Below, in pieces: positions 19,364 to 28,393 of a stretch of DNA of 64,000 nt. This DNA is from Salinicoccus kekensis. GTDB lineage: Bacteria; Bacillota; Bacilli; Staphylococcales; Salinicoccaceae. The stretch covers positions 124,001 through 188,000 of the forward strand of contig NZ_OBQF01000002.1 in the NCBI RefSeq assembly GCF_900220995.1, written 5' to 3'. The translations under genes were made by a program, and so were the position numbers. The notes below the pieces were generated by a model. It was not told the origin of the DNA. It searched no databases and saw only the letters and a program-made list of their open reading frames with translations. Each line of letters starts with the position of its first letter. Positions within the stretch are counted from its first letter, which is position 1.

Positions 19364-20596
19364 TTATTTTATCAGACTGATTGTCGCCTGCAAAAGTACA
19401 TTGACTCCTTTCACCAAATCCTCAGTGCTCGTAAATTCCTCTTCAGAATGACTGATGCCGTTTTTACTAGGGACAAAAATCATTGAAGTCGGCATATTCG
19501 CAGCCATGAATTGGGCATCGTGCCCCGCGCCGCTCACCATACGCTTATAAGAATAGCCCATCTTTTCAGCTGATTCCTCAATTAAATTGATACAATCTTT
19601 ATCAAAACGAACGGTCTTCCTACCCCATAGTTTATCCGCTTTGATATGACATCCATCTTTCTCTTGAGTATTTTGGAGACTTTGAATGATTTTCTCCACC
19701 TGTCTGATTATCTCCATATCCTGATGTCTGGCTTCCAACGTGAATATAACCTTATTAGGAATGACCGTATGGATGTTCGGGGTCAGATTCATTCTTCCCA
19801 CAGTATATACAAGACTCTCATCCAGTTTATCCATTTCCTGACGCATTTCCGTAATCAGGTTATTAGTTGCAAATAATGCATCTTTCCTATATTTCATCGG
19901 TGTTGTTCCTGCATGATTGGATATCCCCGTCACCTCAAATTGATAACAGACCATTCCCATCACCGCTTCAACGACTCCGATGGAAAGATGCTCATTCTCA
20001 AGGACCGGCCCCTGTTCGATATGTAGTTCCAGAAAACACTGTGCCTCTTTCAATCTGTTCTCCTCTGAGCCTTCATATCCGCTGTTCCGAAGTGCCTCTG
20101 CAAATGAAGTCCCCTGAGCATCCTTGGATTGCATTATTTCAGATTTATCAAACCAACCGGACAACACCCCGGAAGACATCATGGAAGGCTCAAATCTTGC
20201 ACCTTCTTCATTTGTGACATTCATGACAACTATAGGTATTCTCGGTGTAATGTCATTTTCCCTCAATGTCCTCACAATTTCCAATCCTGCTACCACACCG
20301 AGGGTACCATCAAATTTACCACCTTTCTCCACTGAGTCCAAATGCGATCCGATCACAAGCGGAGGCCGGTTATTTTCAAGCCCGTCCAGCCTCGCATACA
20401 TATTACCCATGTCATCCCATTTGACTGTCATACCGGATCCTTCGCACAGAGCCTTGAAATGCGCTCTAGCATTAATATCCTCTTCAGAGAGGGCCAATCT
20501 TGTTACCCCTCCGTTTTTGGTTCTTCCAAAATCTGCAAAGTCTTCAATAGTTTCTTGCAGCCGTTCTTCATTAATCAGCGGCGTTTGAGTATTCAT
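19364..20596 (-). CDS. Zn-dependent N-carbamoyl-amino acid / beta-ureidopropionate amidohydrolase (AmaB/HyuC/AllC family)
   Basis: 410-residue M20-type binuclear metallohydrolase. Metal ligands are recognisable in GSHLDSV (H85, D87), KFDGTLG (D96), TNEEGARF (E130/E131), ELHIEQGP (H192) and the late GAGHDAQFMA. The family removes the carbamoyl group from N-carbamoyl-L- or beta-amino acids or from allantoate. Context (aminotransferase plus CoA-acylating semialdehyde dehydrogenase) favours N-carbamoyl-beta-alanine or N-carbamoyl-3-aminoisobutyrate. Last gene of a four-gene minus-strand operon, 42 bp after the YtcJ-like gene. AGGAGGA precedes the ATG. Allantoate amidohydrolase is the main alternative, but no other allantoin genes are seen. 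Confidence 0.88.
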   Translation of the reverse strand: MNTQTPLINEERLQETIEDFADFGRTKNGGVTRLALSEEDINARAHFKALCEGSGMTVKWDDMGNMYARLDGLENNRPPLVIGSHLDSVEKGGKFDGTLGVVAGLEIVRTLRENDITPRIPIVVMNVTNEEGARFEPSMMSSGVLSGWFDKSEIMQSKDAQGTSFAEALRNSGYEGSEENRLKEAQCFLELHIEQGPVLENEHLSIGVVEAVMGMVCYQFEVTGISNHAGTTPMKYRKDALFATNNLITEMRQEMDKLDESLVYTVGRMNLTPNIHTVIPNKVIFTLEARHQDMEIIRQVEKIIQSLQNTQEKDGCHIKADKLWGRKTVRFDKDCINLIEESAEKMGYSYKRMVSGAGHDAQFMAANMPTSMIFVPSKNGISHSEEEFTSTEDLVKGVNVLLQATISLIK

Positions 20597-20638
20597 ATAA
20601 TCCTCCTTAAAGATTGATTTTTCACTTGACGATTGAAG

Positions 20639-22243
20639 TCACGATCCGGAATAGACCACTTCACCGTCTATCATCGTGTACTCCACCTGGACTTCAGGTA
20701 AAGCCTCGGTGTCACAATTCATGATGGACCGGTCTAGAATTATCAAGTCCGCCACCTTGCCCGGTTCAAGGCTCCCTTTGATATCTTCCTCAAAGGAGGC
20801 GTATGCACCATTCAGCGTATACATGCGGATCGCTTCAAGTAGGGAGACTCTCTTATCTTCTCCGATCACGTTGCCTGCGTTGGATTCCCGCGTGACCGCA
20901 GCATGTAGCCCACGCATCGGGTCATAGTCCGTCACAGGACTATCGGATGCTATTGCAGCAGGTATGCCGCTTCTCTGATAGTCGCCCATTGGATACATGT
21001 AATCTGCCCTTTCCCCATAATTCTTCACATAACTTTCCCCATACTCATATAAAAATGCCGGATTGGGTATCGGTATCACATTCTGCTCTTTCATACGCCT
21101 GATGAGGTCGGGTGCGGCGATGCCCGCATGCTCTATCCTATGTCTTGCTTCTTCCCTCGGGTGGACACGGTTCGCTTCTTCAATTGTATTCAGGAGCATA
21201 TCGATCGCTGCGTCCCCTTGAGCATGCGCTGTTATTTGCCAGCCATTCTTATGAGCGGGGATGAATAATTCATCTACTTCTTCCTGTGAGAAATAATGTA
21301 TGCCGTGATTTTCAGGGTCGCTCGTATACCCTTCCCGGCTCCAGACCGTCGGCCCGCTGCTGCTGCCGTCAAGAAAAAGCTTGACGGGTCCGATTCTGAA
21401 CTTCGGATCTCCAAGTCCGGTATAGATTCCGGCGGCCACCATATGCTTCACGACACTTTGGGCGTCATAGAGTGCGCCGACCATCACATATACCCTTTGC
21501 TTGATGACACCGTTTTTTGAATCCGTCTGCAGAGCGTTTATATTGCTCAAGCCATATCCTCCGGCATCATGAATTGATGTGATCCCCTTTGCTGAGAAGT
21601 GCGCAGATGCGACCTCATGTGCACGGGAAAGCTCTTCTTTGGAAAAAGCTGCTATATTAAACATCTCCATATGCGCATTTTCCAACAGCAACCCTGTGGC
21701 CTTACCTTCTTCATCCCTTTCAATCTTTCCCCCATCGGGGTCAGGGGTGTCATCATTTATACCGGCGATTTCCAATGCCCTGCTGTTTACAGTTGAGATA
21801 TGGCCGCAAGTCCTCGTGATAATGATTGGGTGATCTCTTGAGACTTCATCCAATTCCTCTATCGTAGGGAAGCGTCGGTCTTCAATAAGCGTTTCATTAT
21901 ATCCCCATGCTCTGATCCAGTGATTTCTGGAAGTACTTTCCACTTCCTCCCGGAGCTTTGCCATCAGATCATCCAGCGATATCACACTTTCGCTCTTACA
22001 GGATATTGATATCGTATTCGTCCCATACATGGAAATATGCAAATGAGGGTCAATGAACCCCGGCATTAAAGTTTTCCCTTCTAAATCAATTACTTTGCTT
22101 GCATCATTCTTCAAAGCTAGTATGTCTCCGTTCGAACCGGCTGCTGTGATTTTCCCTCCTTTTACAGCTACCGCTTCGACCACATCATCATTATTGTTAA
22201 CTGTTATAACTTCTCCATTCAAGAAAAGAATTTGATCATCCAT
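20639..22243 (-). CDS. YtcJ-like metal-dependent amidohydrolase
   Basis: 534-residue amidohydrolase-superfamily enzyme of the YtcJ/Amidohydro_3 group. The HxH metal motif lies in MPGFIDPHLHIS (near 60-71). Later are HISTVNSRALEIAGI (ring-opening side), HAQGD near 342, HRIEHA near 366 and a conserved SDSP-x-x-x-x-DPM near 437. Substrates of most YtcJ proteins are unknown. Placed between the symporter and the carbamoyl-amidohydrolase, it may open a cyclic ureide or remove an N-acyl group before decarbamoylation, taking the place of a classical dihydropyrimidinase, which is absent. That role is inference. Confidence 0.85.
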   Translation of the reverse strand: MDDQILFLNGEVITVNNNDDVVEAVAVKGGKITAAGSNGDILALKNDASKVIDLEGKTLMPGFIDPHLHISMYGTNTISISCKSESVISLDDLMAKLREEVESTSRNHWIRAWGYNETLIEDRRFPTIEELDEVSRDHPIIITRTCGHISTVNSRALEIAGINDDTPDPDGGKIERDEEGKATGLLLENAHMEMFNIAAFSKEELSRAHEVASAHFSAKGITSIHDAGGYGLSNINALQTDSKNGVIKQRVYVMVGALYDAQSVVKHMVAAGIYTGLGDPKFRIGPVKLFLDGSSSGPTVWSREGYTSDPENHGIHYFSQEEVDELFIPAHKNGWQITAHAQGDAAIDMLLNTIEEANRVHPREEARHRIEHAGIAAPDLIRRMKEQNVIPIPNPAFLYEYGESYVKNYGERADYMYPMGDYQRSGIPAAIASDSPVTDYDPMRGLHAAVTRESNAGNVIGEDKRVSLLEAIRMYTLNGAYASFEEDIKGSLEPGKVADLIILDRSIMNCDTEALPEVQVEYTMIDGEVVYSGS

Positions 22244-22301
22244 TTTAATGCACCTCTGATTTATTTGATATTTAGTTTTAATACGTAATATCGATGGGAC
22301 T

Positions 22302-23804
22302 TTACTTCACAGTCGAAGCGGCCTTATCCTCCTCTTCATATAACTCGTCCATCATTTCAGGGAAGAAACGTTCAATGGTCTCCCTGGAAGCAGGTTGAGT
22401 CATTAATGAAACTATGACGAAGATGATGCCGTTGGCAATCAGTCCCCAGATGCCTGCGTGGATATCTAAAGGATGCACAATGATGAAGGAGAAGATCACC
22501 GTGATTATGAATCCACCGAATAATCCCCAGAAAGCGCCCTGTTTAGTCGCTCTCGGCCATAAAAAGATACCCACGATGGACGGGAAAGCTTGTGCTATGA
22601 ATCCATATCCTATCAGTAATATATAAACGAGACTCGCAGGCTGCATAATCGATATCGGTGCGATGATGAGTACCATAATTGGGAAAATCAGTCTTCTTGT
22701 TGCTCTCCCCGCCACTTCATCACTCCAATTTAAAATAGGCTGCAACACATCTTTACTGTAAGTCAGTGCAGTAGCATGGATACAGGGTTCACTCGAAGAC
22801 ATCGAAGCCGCAAGCGTTCCAGCACCAAGCAGCCCTGCCACAAGGACAGGCATGGTATCAACAGCCAATTGAATCGCTACATGGTCAGGATTGCCAATGT
22901 CTGGATACATGAAAATACCTATAACTCCAACTATAATCATCGGTACGAGTACCAGGTAGAATGTTGGCAACATGGTTGCCGATCTTCTTATCGACTGTTT
23001 GGAATTCGCACCCATCCACTGAATCCAGTGAGTCTGCCAAATCGAAAAGAAGGAGATTAAAATGGATGTCGTCCAAAAAGTAACATTCATATCTCCCAGC
23101 GCACCCGGAAGAGTAAGAAACTGTGGTATGTCTTCTTTAACACGTTCAAAGATAGGGGCTATTGAAAATCCACCCGTAAATTGTTGAGTAGCCCAAAGCC
23201 CGATGAAGAAGGATACAAAAAGCATCAGAGCGCCTTGAAAAGCGTTGGTTACACCTATAGCCTTCAGGCCACTCCTGTAAAGGTAAATTGAAATCGCACC
23301 CAGCGATATAAACACACCAACCCAAATAGGGATGGCACCGAAGCTCATTACATTCAAAATGTATGCGGCACCTGTCGTCTGAATAATTGCATAGGCCAGT
23401 ATGCCGATCGAGGTGACTATTCCGGCCAGGCCGCCTAGAGCCCTGCTTTCATAACGGTCTGTTATAGCTGCTGATTGTGTAACGTGCCTGTATTTCTTAC
23501 CGAGCTCCCATACTTTGGGACCGAAATACCATGCCAGAAATGCCATATAAGTCAGATAAACGACCACATATAATGCAGGTGCCCCCTTAGAGTATGCCCA
23601 GCCCGGAGAACCCATGAATGTGTAAGCACTGACACCTCCTGCGCCGATCAGCAGATACATCATGATCGGCCCCATACTTCTGCTGCCTACGCCCCATTCT
23701 TCCACGTTGTCCATATTCTTTCCTTGTCCGGAAAAGTAACCCAGCAATATAGCGATGATGACGTACGAGAGTGTGATTGCTAATGGTATGTATTCATACA
23801 TCAC
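22302..23804 (-). CDS. Sodium:solute symporter family transporter, large subunit
   Basis: 500-residue SSS-family membrane protein with about 13 hydrophobic helices. Characteristic stretches are an N-terminal GVGSRSMGPIMMYLLIGAGGVSAYTFMG and GTLAASMSSSEPCIHATAL, the Na+-site helix. It starts with GTG (23804), overlapping the stop of the DUF3311 gene by four bases, or with the next ATG at 23801. The DUF3311-SSS pair resembles Bacillus yhjC-yhjB. Probably imports the substrate of the downstream amidohydrolases, a ureide or carbamoyl compound; substrate is inferred from context only. Confidence 0.88.
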   Translation of the reverse strand: MMYEYIPLAITLSYVIIAILLGYFSGQGKNMDNVEEWGVGSRSMGPIMMYLLIGAGGVSAYTFMGSPGWAYSKGAPALYVVVYLTYMAFLAWYFGPKVWELGKKYRHVTQSAAITDRYESRALGGLAGIVTSIGILAYAIIQTTGAAYILNVMSFGAIPIWVGVFISLGAISIYLYRSGLKAIGVTNAFQGALMLFVSFFIGLWATQQFTGGFSIAPIFERVKEDIPQFLTLPGALGDMNVTFWTTSILISFFSIWQTHWIQWMGANSKQSIRRSATMLPTFYLVLVPMIIVGVIGIFMYPDIGNPDHVAIQLAVDTMPVLVAGLLGAGTLAASMSSSEPCIHATALTYSKDVLQPILNWSDEVAGRATRRLIFPIMVLIIAPISIMQPASLVYILLIGYGFIAQAFPSIVGIFLWPRATKQGAFWGLFGGFIITVIFSFIIVHPLDIHAGIWGLIANGIIFVIVSLMTQPASRETIERFFPEMMDELYEEEDKAASTVK

Positions 23805-24019
23805 TCTACACCGCCAATCTTATTTATAATCATCATTACAGATGTCGTCATTATGATTATGACTATTGACCATAACATGAGTAATGGCATGCCAAATATT
23901 AATATATCCTGGTTGAACAGATGAATAACCGGCCATATGCCCAGTAATAATGTAAATACTACCAAGCCTAAGCTTACCCACCCTTTTTTTGTTTTTGGTA
24001 ATTTGAAGGTCGCCTTCAT
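23801..24019 (-). CDS. DUF3311 small membrane partner of the sodium symporter
   Basis: 72 residues with two hydrophobic helices and a charged N-terminus (MKATFKLPKTKKGW). DUF3311 proteins are regularly encoded just before SSS symporters and are thought to be accessory subunits. A GTGA overlap with the symporter implies translational coupling. First gene of the four-gene catabolic operon. Confidence 0.85.
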   Translation of the reverse strand: MKATFKLPKTKKGWVSLGLVVFTLLLGIWPVIHLFNQDILIFGMPLLMLWSIVIIIMTTSVMMIINKIGGVE

Positions 24020-24137
24020 TACAGTTTCTCTCCTTTTAGATGAATGATTGATTTTGACTTCATGATGTAGTTTTCCTTCCCGAAATTTTTGAATTAGTCT
24101 GACAATAATAAGAGTAACAATAATTGAAAACCCTTAC

Positions 24138-24230
24138 ATTTAACAGAATGTTAAAGGATGACTTTTATGATTTTTACTATACATCCAAAAAAATTGCAAG
24201 ATTCAATGATATTTTGTTGTTATTAACAAC
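24138..24230. promoter_or_regulatory. Two perfect palindromes in the divergent symporter region
   Basis: TTTAACA-GAA-TGTTAAA (24138-24154) and GTTGTTA-T-TAACAAC (24216-24230), both with perfect 7-bp arms and sharing a TTAACA core. They lie upstream of the minus-strand DUF3311/symporter operon. On that strand a TTGATA...TAATAA -35/-10-like pair overlaps the second palindrome. Good candidates for regulator operators. The rest of 24020-24351 shows no gene. Confidence 0.5.
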
Positions 24231-24351
24231 CTTAGACTATACTATCAATTTATCTTATCTCACTTGATTTCAAGAAGTATCATATTGATAGTGGAGAGGC
24301 ATCATTTCATAGTCCATGGATATGAGTTGTATGTTAAAATAAAAAAGGTCA

Positions 24352-24404
24352 TCACGGGCCGGCACATACATAATGATTTTGAAAGCTTTAGGGCCGGTCC
24401 GTGA
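24352..24404 (+). promoter_or_regulatory. Leader inverted repeat upstream of the second symporter
   Basis: TCACGGGCCGGC (24352-24363) can pair over its full 12 bp with GCCGGTCCGTGA (24393-24404) if one G-U pair is allowed; the 29-nt interior contains AAAGCTTT. It stands out by GC content from the AT-rich surroundings and ends 29 bp before the start codon. It may be a leader RNA structure or an upstream terminator without T tract. Confidence 0.45.
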
Positions 24405-24433
24405 ATTTAACTTTACAGGGGTGAATTTGTTAC

Positions 24434-25861
24434 ATGTTCAATGCAGATGAAAGAATTTTATTGGCGGTCATCGTCTTCGCCTACTTCATTTTCCTGTTTG
24501 TATCAGCCATATACTTGAACCGGAAAACGAAGACATATGAAGACTACAACGTCGCCGGCCGATCGGTCTCGTTCTGGCCGATCATACTGACATTCATCGG
24601 GACGGGCGTCGGCGGATCGACGCTGCTCGGTTATATGGAGAATGGCTACAGCCTCGGGATGGGCCAGCAGTGGATACATATCACGATGTTCTTATGCATA
24701 CTCATCTTTGCCGCGTTCCTGCTCAAGCGGATCAGGCAGCTCGGTGAGGAGCATAAGATGGTGACGATCGGTGACTACACCGCCCTCCGCTACGGCGAAG
24801 CGGCGCGCATACCGACGGTCATCAGCATTTTATTCTCATACTGTGCAATGACCGGCATGCAGTTTGTGGCGATCGCAACGATCCTGAACCTCACGCTCGG
24901 AATCGACTTCATCCTCGGCGTCTTCATCGGCTGGGTACTGCTTACGCTCAAGACCTACTTCGGCGGATTGAAGATGGTCATCTGGCAGGACGTCATCCAC
25001 GGGACGATCTTGACGATCGGTGTGGTCGTGCTGTTCGTGACGGTGCTCGCATTCGCAGGCGGCTGGGGGGATATCGCAGCGAATGCCAATGCCGCAGGTG
25101 AAGGGGATATGCTCAGTGTGATGAACATCACGTCGGGTGAAATCCTCATATACCTGCTGACTTTGGCTGTATTCCAGTTCGTCCGCCAGGATCTCTGGCA
25201 GCGTGTATGGGCGGCTGATGATTTGAAGACGGCGGGCAACGGCTACCTGATCTCCATGATCATCGCCGTCGCAATTGGAGCGATTGCAATCGGCATCGGT
25301 GTACTCAGCCGTTACGGCCTCGGAATCGAGAACATCGATCCGGTGCTCATCTACTACGGTGTCATCGGAGATGTATTCCCGTTCGCTTTGGTCGTTGTGA
25401 TGATTGTCGTATTACTCGCAGCGGTCATATCGAGTGCGGACTCCTTCCTTCTGGCGGGATCCTCCTCAGTGATCAATGATTTGATCAGACCGCTCGTCAC
25501 GGATCAGAATGATAAGAAGATGCTGATCTGGAGCAGGATATCCGTCCTAATCGTCTCCGTCGTGGCGCTTGTCCTGGCGCTGTCGATCCCCGGACTCGTC
25601 AACCTGATGGTGACCGGGACGGCGATGACAGTCTCCGGCCTGCTCGCACCTATCATGCTCGGCCTCTTCTGGAAGCGGGTCACGAAATCCGCTGGCCTTG
25701 CAGCCATGTGGGGCGGCCTCATCACAGCCGTCATCTGGCAGATCCTGGGGCACCCTTTCGGACTGCACCCGATATTCGTCGGGCTGCCGCTGTCACTCAT
25801 CACACTGCTCGTCGTGACTGCCCTGACGAAACAGAGGGAGCCGATTACAACACACAGCTGA
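24434..25861 (+). CDS. Sodium:solute symporter family transporter
   Basis: 475 residues, about 13 transmembrane helices, SSS family. Recognisable are DYNVAGRSVSFWP near 33-45, GTGVGGSTLLGY near 54-65 and LAAVISSADSFLLAGSS near 328-344, the Na+-binding helix. It is not paired with a DUF3311 gene. Substrate unknown. A single gene between the leader inverted repeat and its own terminator, so a separate transcription unit from the catabolic operon. Confidence 0.88.
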   Translation: MFNADERILLAVIVFAYFIFLFVSAIYLNRKTKTYEDYNVAGRSVSFWPIILTFIGTGVGGSTLLGYMENGYSLGMGQQWIHITMFLCILIFAAFLLKRIRQLGEEHKMVTIGDYTALRYGEAARIPTVISILFSYCAMTGMQFVAIATILNLTLGIDFILGVFIGWVLLTLKTYFGGLKMVIWQDVIHGTILTIGVVVLFVTVLAFAGGWGDIAANANAAGEGDMLSVMNITSGEILIYLLTLAVFQFVRQDLWQRVWAADDLKTAGNGYLISMIIAVAIGAIAIGIGVLSRYGLGIENIDPVLIYYGVIGDVFPFALVVVMIVVLLAAVISSADSFLLAGSSSVINDLIRPLVTDQNDKKMLIWSRISVLIVSVVALVLALSIPGLVNLMVTGTAMTVSGLLAPIMLGLFWKRVTKSAGLAAMWGGLITAVIWQILGHPFGLHPIFVGLPLSLITLLVVTALTKQREPITTHS

Positions 25862-25877
25862 ATATCACCCTAATATG

Positions 25878-25906
25878 GACAGACCCGAAGCGGTCTGTCT
25901 TTTTTA
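25878..25906 (+). terminator. Intrinsic terminator of the symporter gene
   Basis: GACAGACC and GGTCTGTC around CGAAGC, then TTTTTT. Confidence 0.92.
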
Positions 25907-26068
25907 TTGGATTCCCGGCCCTCCCCGACACTTTTTGTACATATATGCCTGAATTTGTCAGTTTCCCGGTACGTATATACGGGCATATAGAGGCGGGAGT
26001 CTGTATAATATATCCTGCACATTAAACACAGACCCATAAAATAACTAATTATAAAAAGGTGAATCATT

Positions 26069-27313
26069 TTGACAGTTTTGTTCATAGCAATAATTCTTTT
26101 ATTCATCGCTTCCAGCTACTTCTCCGGCAGTGAGACGGCACTCACCGCCACCAACGAGATGAAGCTGCAGATGAAAGCCCGAAGCGGCGATAAAAAATCC
26201 GAGCGTCTTTTGAAGCTCGTCAACAACCCGACAATCTTCATCCCGGGCATCCTCATCGCAAACAACCTGCCGAACATCGTCCTGCCGTCGCTCGTCACCA
26301 TCGTTGCGATTGAATACGGCTGGAACATCGGCATCACGACCGCGATCCTCACCGTTCTCATCATCATTTTCGCAGAAGTCCTGCCGAAATCAGTGGCAGC
26401 CGCTTTCCCCGAAAGGATTTCCCATATCGTCTATTATCCGACGATGGCCATACTCTTCGTTCTCAGACCATTCATATTCCTGCTTAACCTGATCACCAAG
26501 ACGACAATCAAGCTCCTTGGAAAAGATGACGGCCGGGAACTGACGATTTCAAGGTCGGACATGCGTGCGATGGTCGACATCGGCCATACTGAAGGTACTT
26601 TTGAAAATGATGAAGTGTACAGCCTGAAAGGCGTGCTCGATTTCCCGGACCTGAATGTTGCGGATATCCTGCAGACGCCCCGGACGGAGGTCGACGCACT
26701 CAGCGCGGATATATCCTACGAGGATGCAAAGAAAGTCATGCTTCACTCAAGGTACAGCCGCTACCCTGTCTACGACGGTGACCTGGACAACATGATCGGC
26801 GTCTTCCATACGAAATTCTTCGTCGCATGGTCCGATCAGCCGGAGAAAGCCATCACGGACTTCTCCGACCTCGACCCGCTGACCGTATATGAGTTCCAGC
26901 CGGTCGACGTGGTCTTCAAACGGATGCTCCAGGAGAATAAACACCTCGCAATCGTACTCGACGAGTACGGCGGCACGGAAGGGATCCTCACCCACGAGGA
27001 ACTGATCGAAACCATGATCGGCCGGGAAATCAGGGATGAAACCGACGTGGACGGCGTCATGGTCAAGAAACACACCGACGATGAAATCATCTGCGACAGC
27101 AAAATCCCGCTTCACCAGCTGAACAACATGCTCGATGGGGATATCCCCGATGAAGATGACAACCTCGCCGGCTTCATACTCGGCGAGCTCGGCTACCTGC
27201 CCGAGACCGGTGAGACACTGGAAACTGAAGGCCTCGTCTTCGAGATACTCGAAGTGGGTGACAGAAGGATCCATATGGTTAAAATAACGAGGCAGCTTGT
27301 GGAAGTGAAATAA
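26069..27313 (+). CDS. CNNM/CorC (HlyC) family membrane protein
   Basis: 414 residues: N-terminal DUF21/CNNM membrane domain (about 1-180, with SSYFSGSETALTATNEMKL), a CBS-domain pair (about 195-320, ending LDEYGGTEGILTHEELIE) and a C-terminal CorC_HlyC domain. The family takes part in Mg2+/metal homeostasis; the old 'haemolysin' name is not functional evidence. Start is TTG at 26069 with AAAAAGGTG before it. Single-gene unit closed by a strong terminator. Confidence 0.9.
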   Translation: MTVLFIAIILLFIASSYFSGSETALTATNEMKLQMKARSGDKKSERLLKLVNNPTIFIPGILIANNLPNIVLPSLVTIVAIEYGWNIGITTAILTVLIIIFAEVLPKSVAAAFPERISHIVYYPTMAILFVLRPFIFLLNLITKTTIKLLGKDDGRELTISRSDMRAMVDIGHTEGTFENDEVYSLKGVLDFPDLNVADILQTPRTEVDALSADISYEDAKKVMLHSRYSRYPVYDGDLDNMIGVFHTKFFVAWSDQPEKAITDFSDLDPLTVYEFQPVDVVFKRMLQENKHLAIVLDEYGGTEGILTHEELIETMIGREIRDETDVDGVMVKKHTDDEIICDSKIPLHQLNNMLDGDIPDEDDNLAGFILGELGYLPETGETLETEGLVFEILEVGDRRIHMVKITRQLVEVK

Positions 27314-27330
27314 AATTTATTGAATGACGC

Positions 27331-27374
27331 AATAAGCACCCAAGTATTTTAAACTTGGGTGCTTATTTTTTTGT
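27331..27374. terminator. Bidirectional intrinsic terminator
   Basis: 15-bp stem AATAAGCACCCAAGT / ACTTGGGTGCTTATT with T run, between convergent CNNM and dehydrogenase genes. Confidence 0.95.
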
Positions 27375-27394
27375 ATTGAATTATTTAGTTTTGT

Positions 27395-28366
27395 TCAGAG
27401 GTGCACGCCGTTCACAATCTGTGCGTCCTTATAATTGCCTTCGAAAAAATGTTTGACGTTCATTGCCGTCTCAATGGAGGCTTCCCTCACCGCTTCTTCA
27501 GAATAGAACGCAATATGCGGGGTGAGAATGATGTTGTCATGCTGCATGAAAGGGTGCGTCTCAAGGTCAGGGTCTTCCTCCGCCAGCACATCGGCTGCAT
27601 AATAACCGATCTTCCCCGATTCAATCCCCTTCACCACCGCTGATTCATCGACCAGCTGGCCCCTTGCTGAATTGATCAGCATGACGCCGTCTTTCATCCT
27701 GGCGATGGTCGAGTCGTTGAGGGTCTGTCCGGTGTCTTTATTGACCGGCAGATGGAGGCTTAAAATATCTGATTCCTTAAGCACTTCATCAAGAGGCACG
27801 ATATCCACGCCATACTGACGTTTCACTTCCTCTTTGTCCACAAACGGGTCGTAGGCGATGACCCTGACCCCGAAAGGCTTCAACCTTTCTGCAACAAGCC
27901 TCGGGATATTCCCGAAGCCGAGAAGCCCGACCGTCTGAGTATCAAAGCGGTGTATCCCCGGGAAAGCTTCGAAGTCCCACTTCCTGTCCTCTTTGACGAG
28001 ACGGTGAAACGAATGAAGCCGGCTGTTCAGGTTCAGCATCATGCCGATCGTGTAATCCGCGACTTCCTTGATGCAGTATTTGGATATGTGAGAGACCGCG
28101 ATGCCTTTCGATCTTGCATAATCGACATCTGCGTAATTGAAGCCGATTGTGCCAAAGGCGATGAGTTTCAGATTCGGCAGTGCATCGATGACCCGTTTCG
28201 TGAACGGTTCGTATTCGCATATCACCGCATCGGCACCCTCGCAGTTTTCAATCAGCTCTTCCTCGGTGGATGACGGTGCTTCAATGATTTCCATCATATC
28301 ACCGAAGATTTCTTTTTCAATTTCAAGTGCACCCGGAAAATCATAGGTGCGTAGAACTTTGATCAC
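27395..28366 (-). CDS. D-isomer-specific 2-hydroxyacid dehydrogenase
   Basis: 323 residues, NAD(P)-dependent. The dinucleotide-binding segment is GLLGFGNIPRLVAERL (near 148-163); the third glycine of GxGxxG is replaced, as in several CtBP-like relatives. Catalytic Arg lies in NSARGQLVDE (near 230), Glu near 262, and His in LTPHIAFYS (near 283). Substrate cannot be read from sequence. It lies 27 bp after the YjiH-type gene on the same strand, so the two are probably co-transcribed and may handle a related organic acid. Confidence 0.88.
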   Translation of the reverse strand: MIKVLRTYDFPGALEIEKEIFGDMMEIIEAPSSTEEELIENCEGADAVICEYEPFTKRVIDALPNLKLIAFGTIGFNYADVDYARSKGIAVSHISKYCIKEVADYTIGMMLNLNSRLHSFHRLVKEDRKWDFEAFPGIHRFDTQTVGLLGFGNIPRLVAERLKPFGVRVIAYDPFVDKEEVKRQYGVDIVPLDEVLKESDILSLHLPVNKDTGQTLNDSTIARMKDGVMLINSARGQLVDESAVVKGIESGKIGYYAADVLAEEDPDLETHPFMQHDNIILTPHIAFYSEEAVREASIETAMNVKHFFEGNYKDAQIVNGVHL

Positions 28367-28393
28367 GATTTTTCCTCCCTGCTCTGAAGATGC

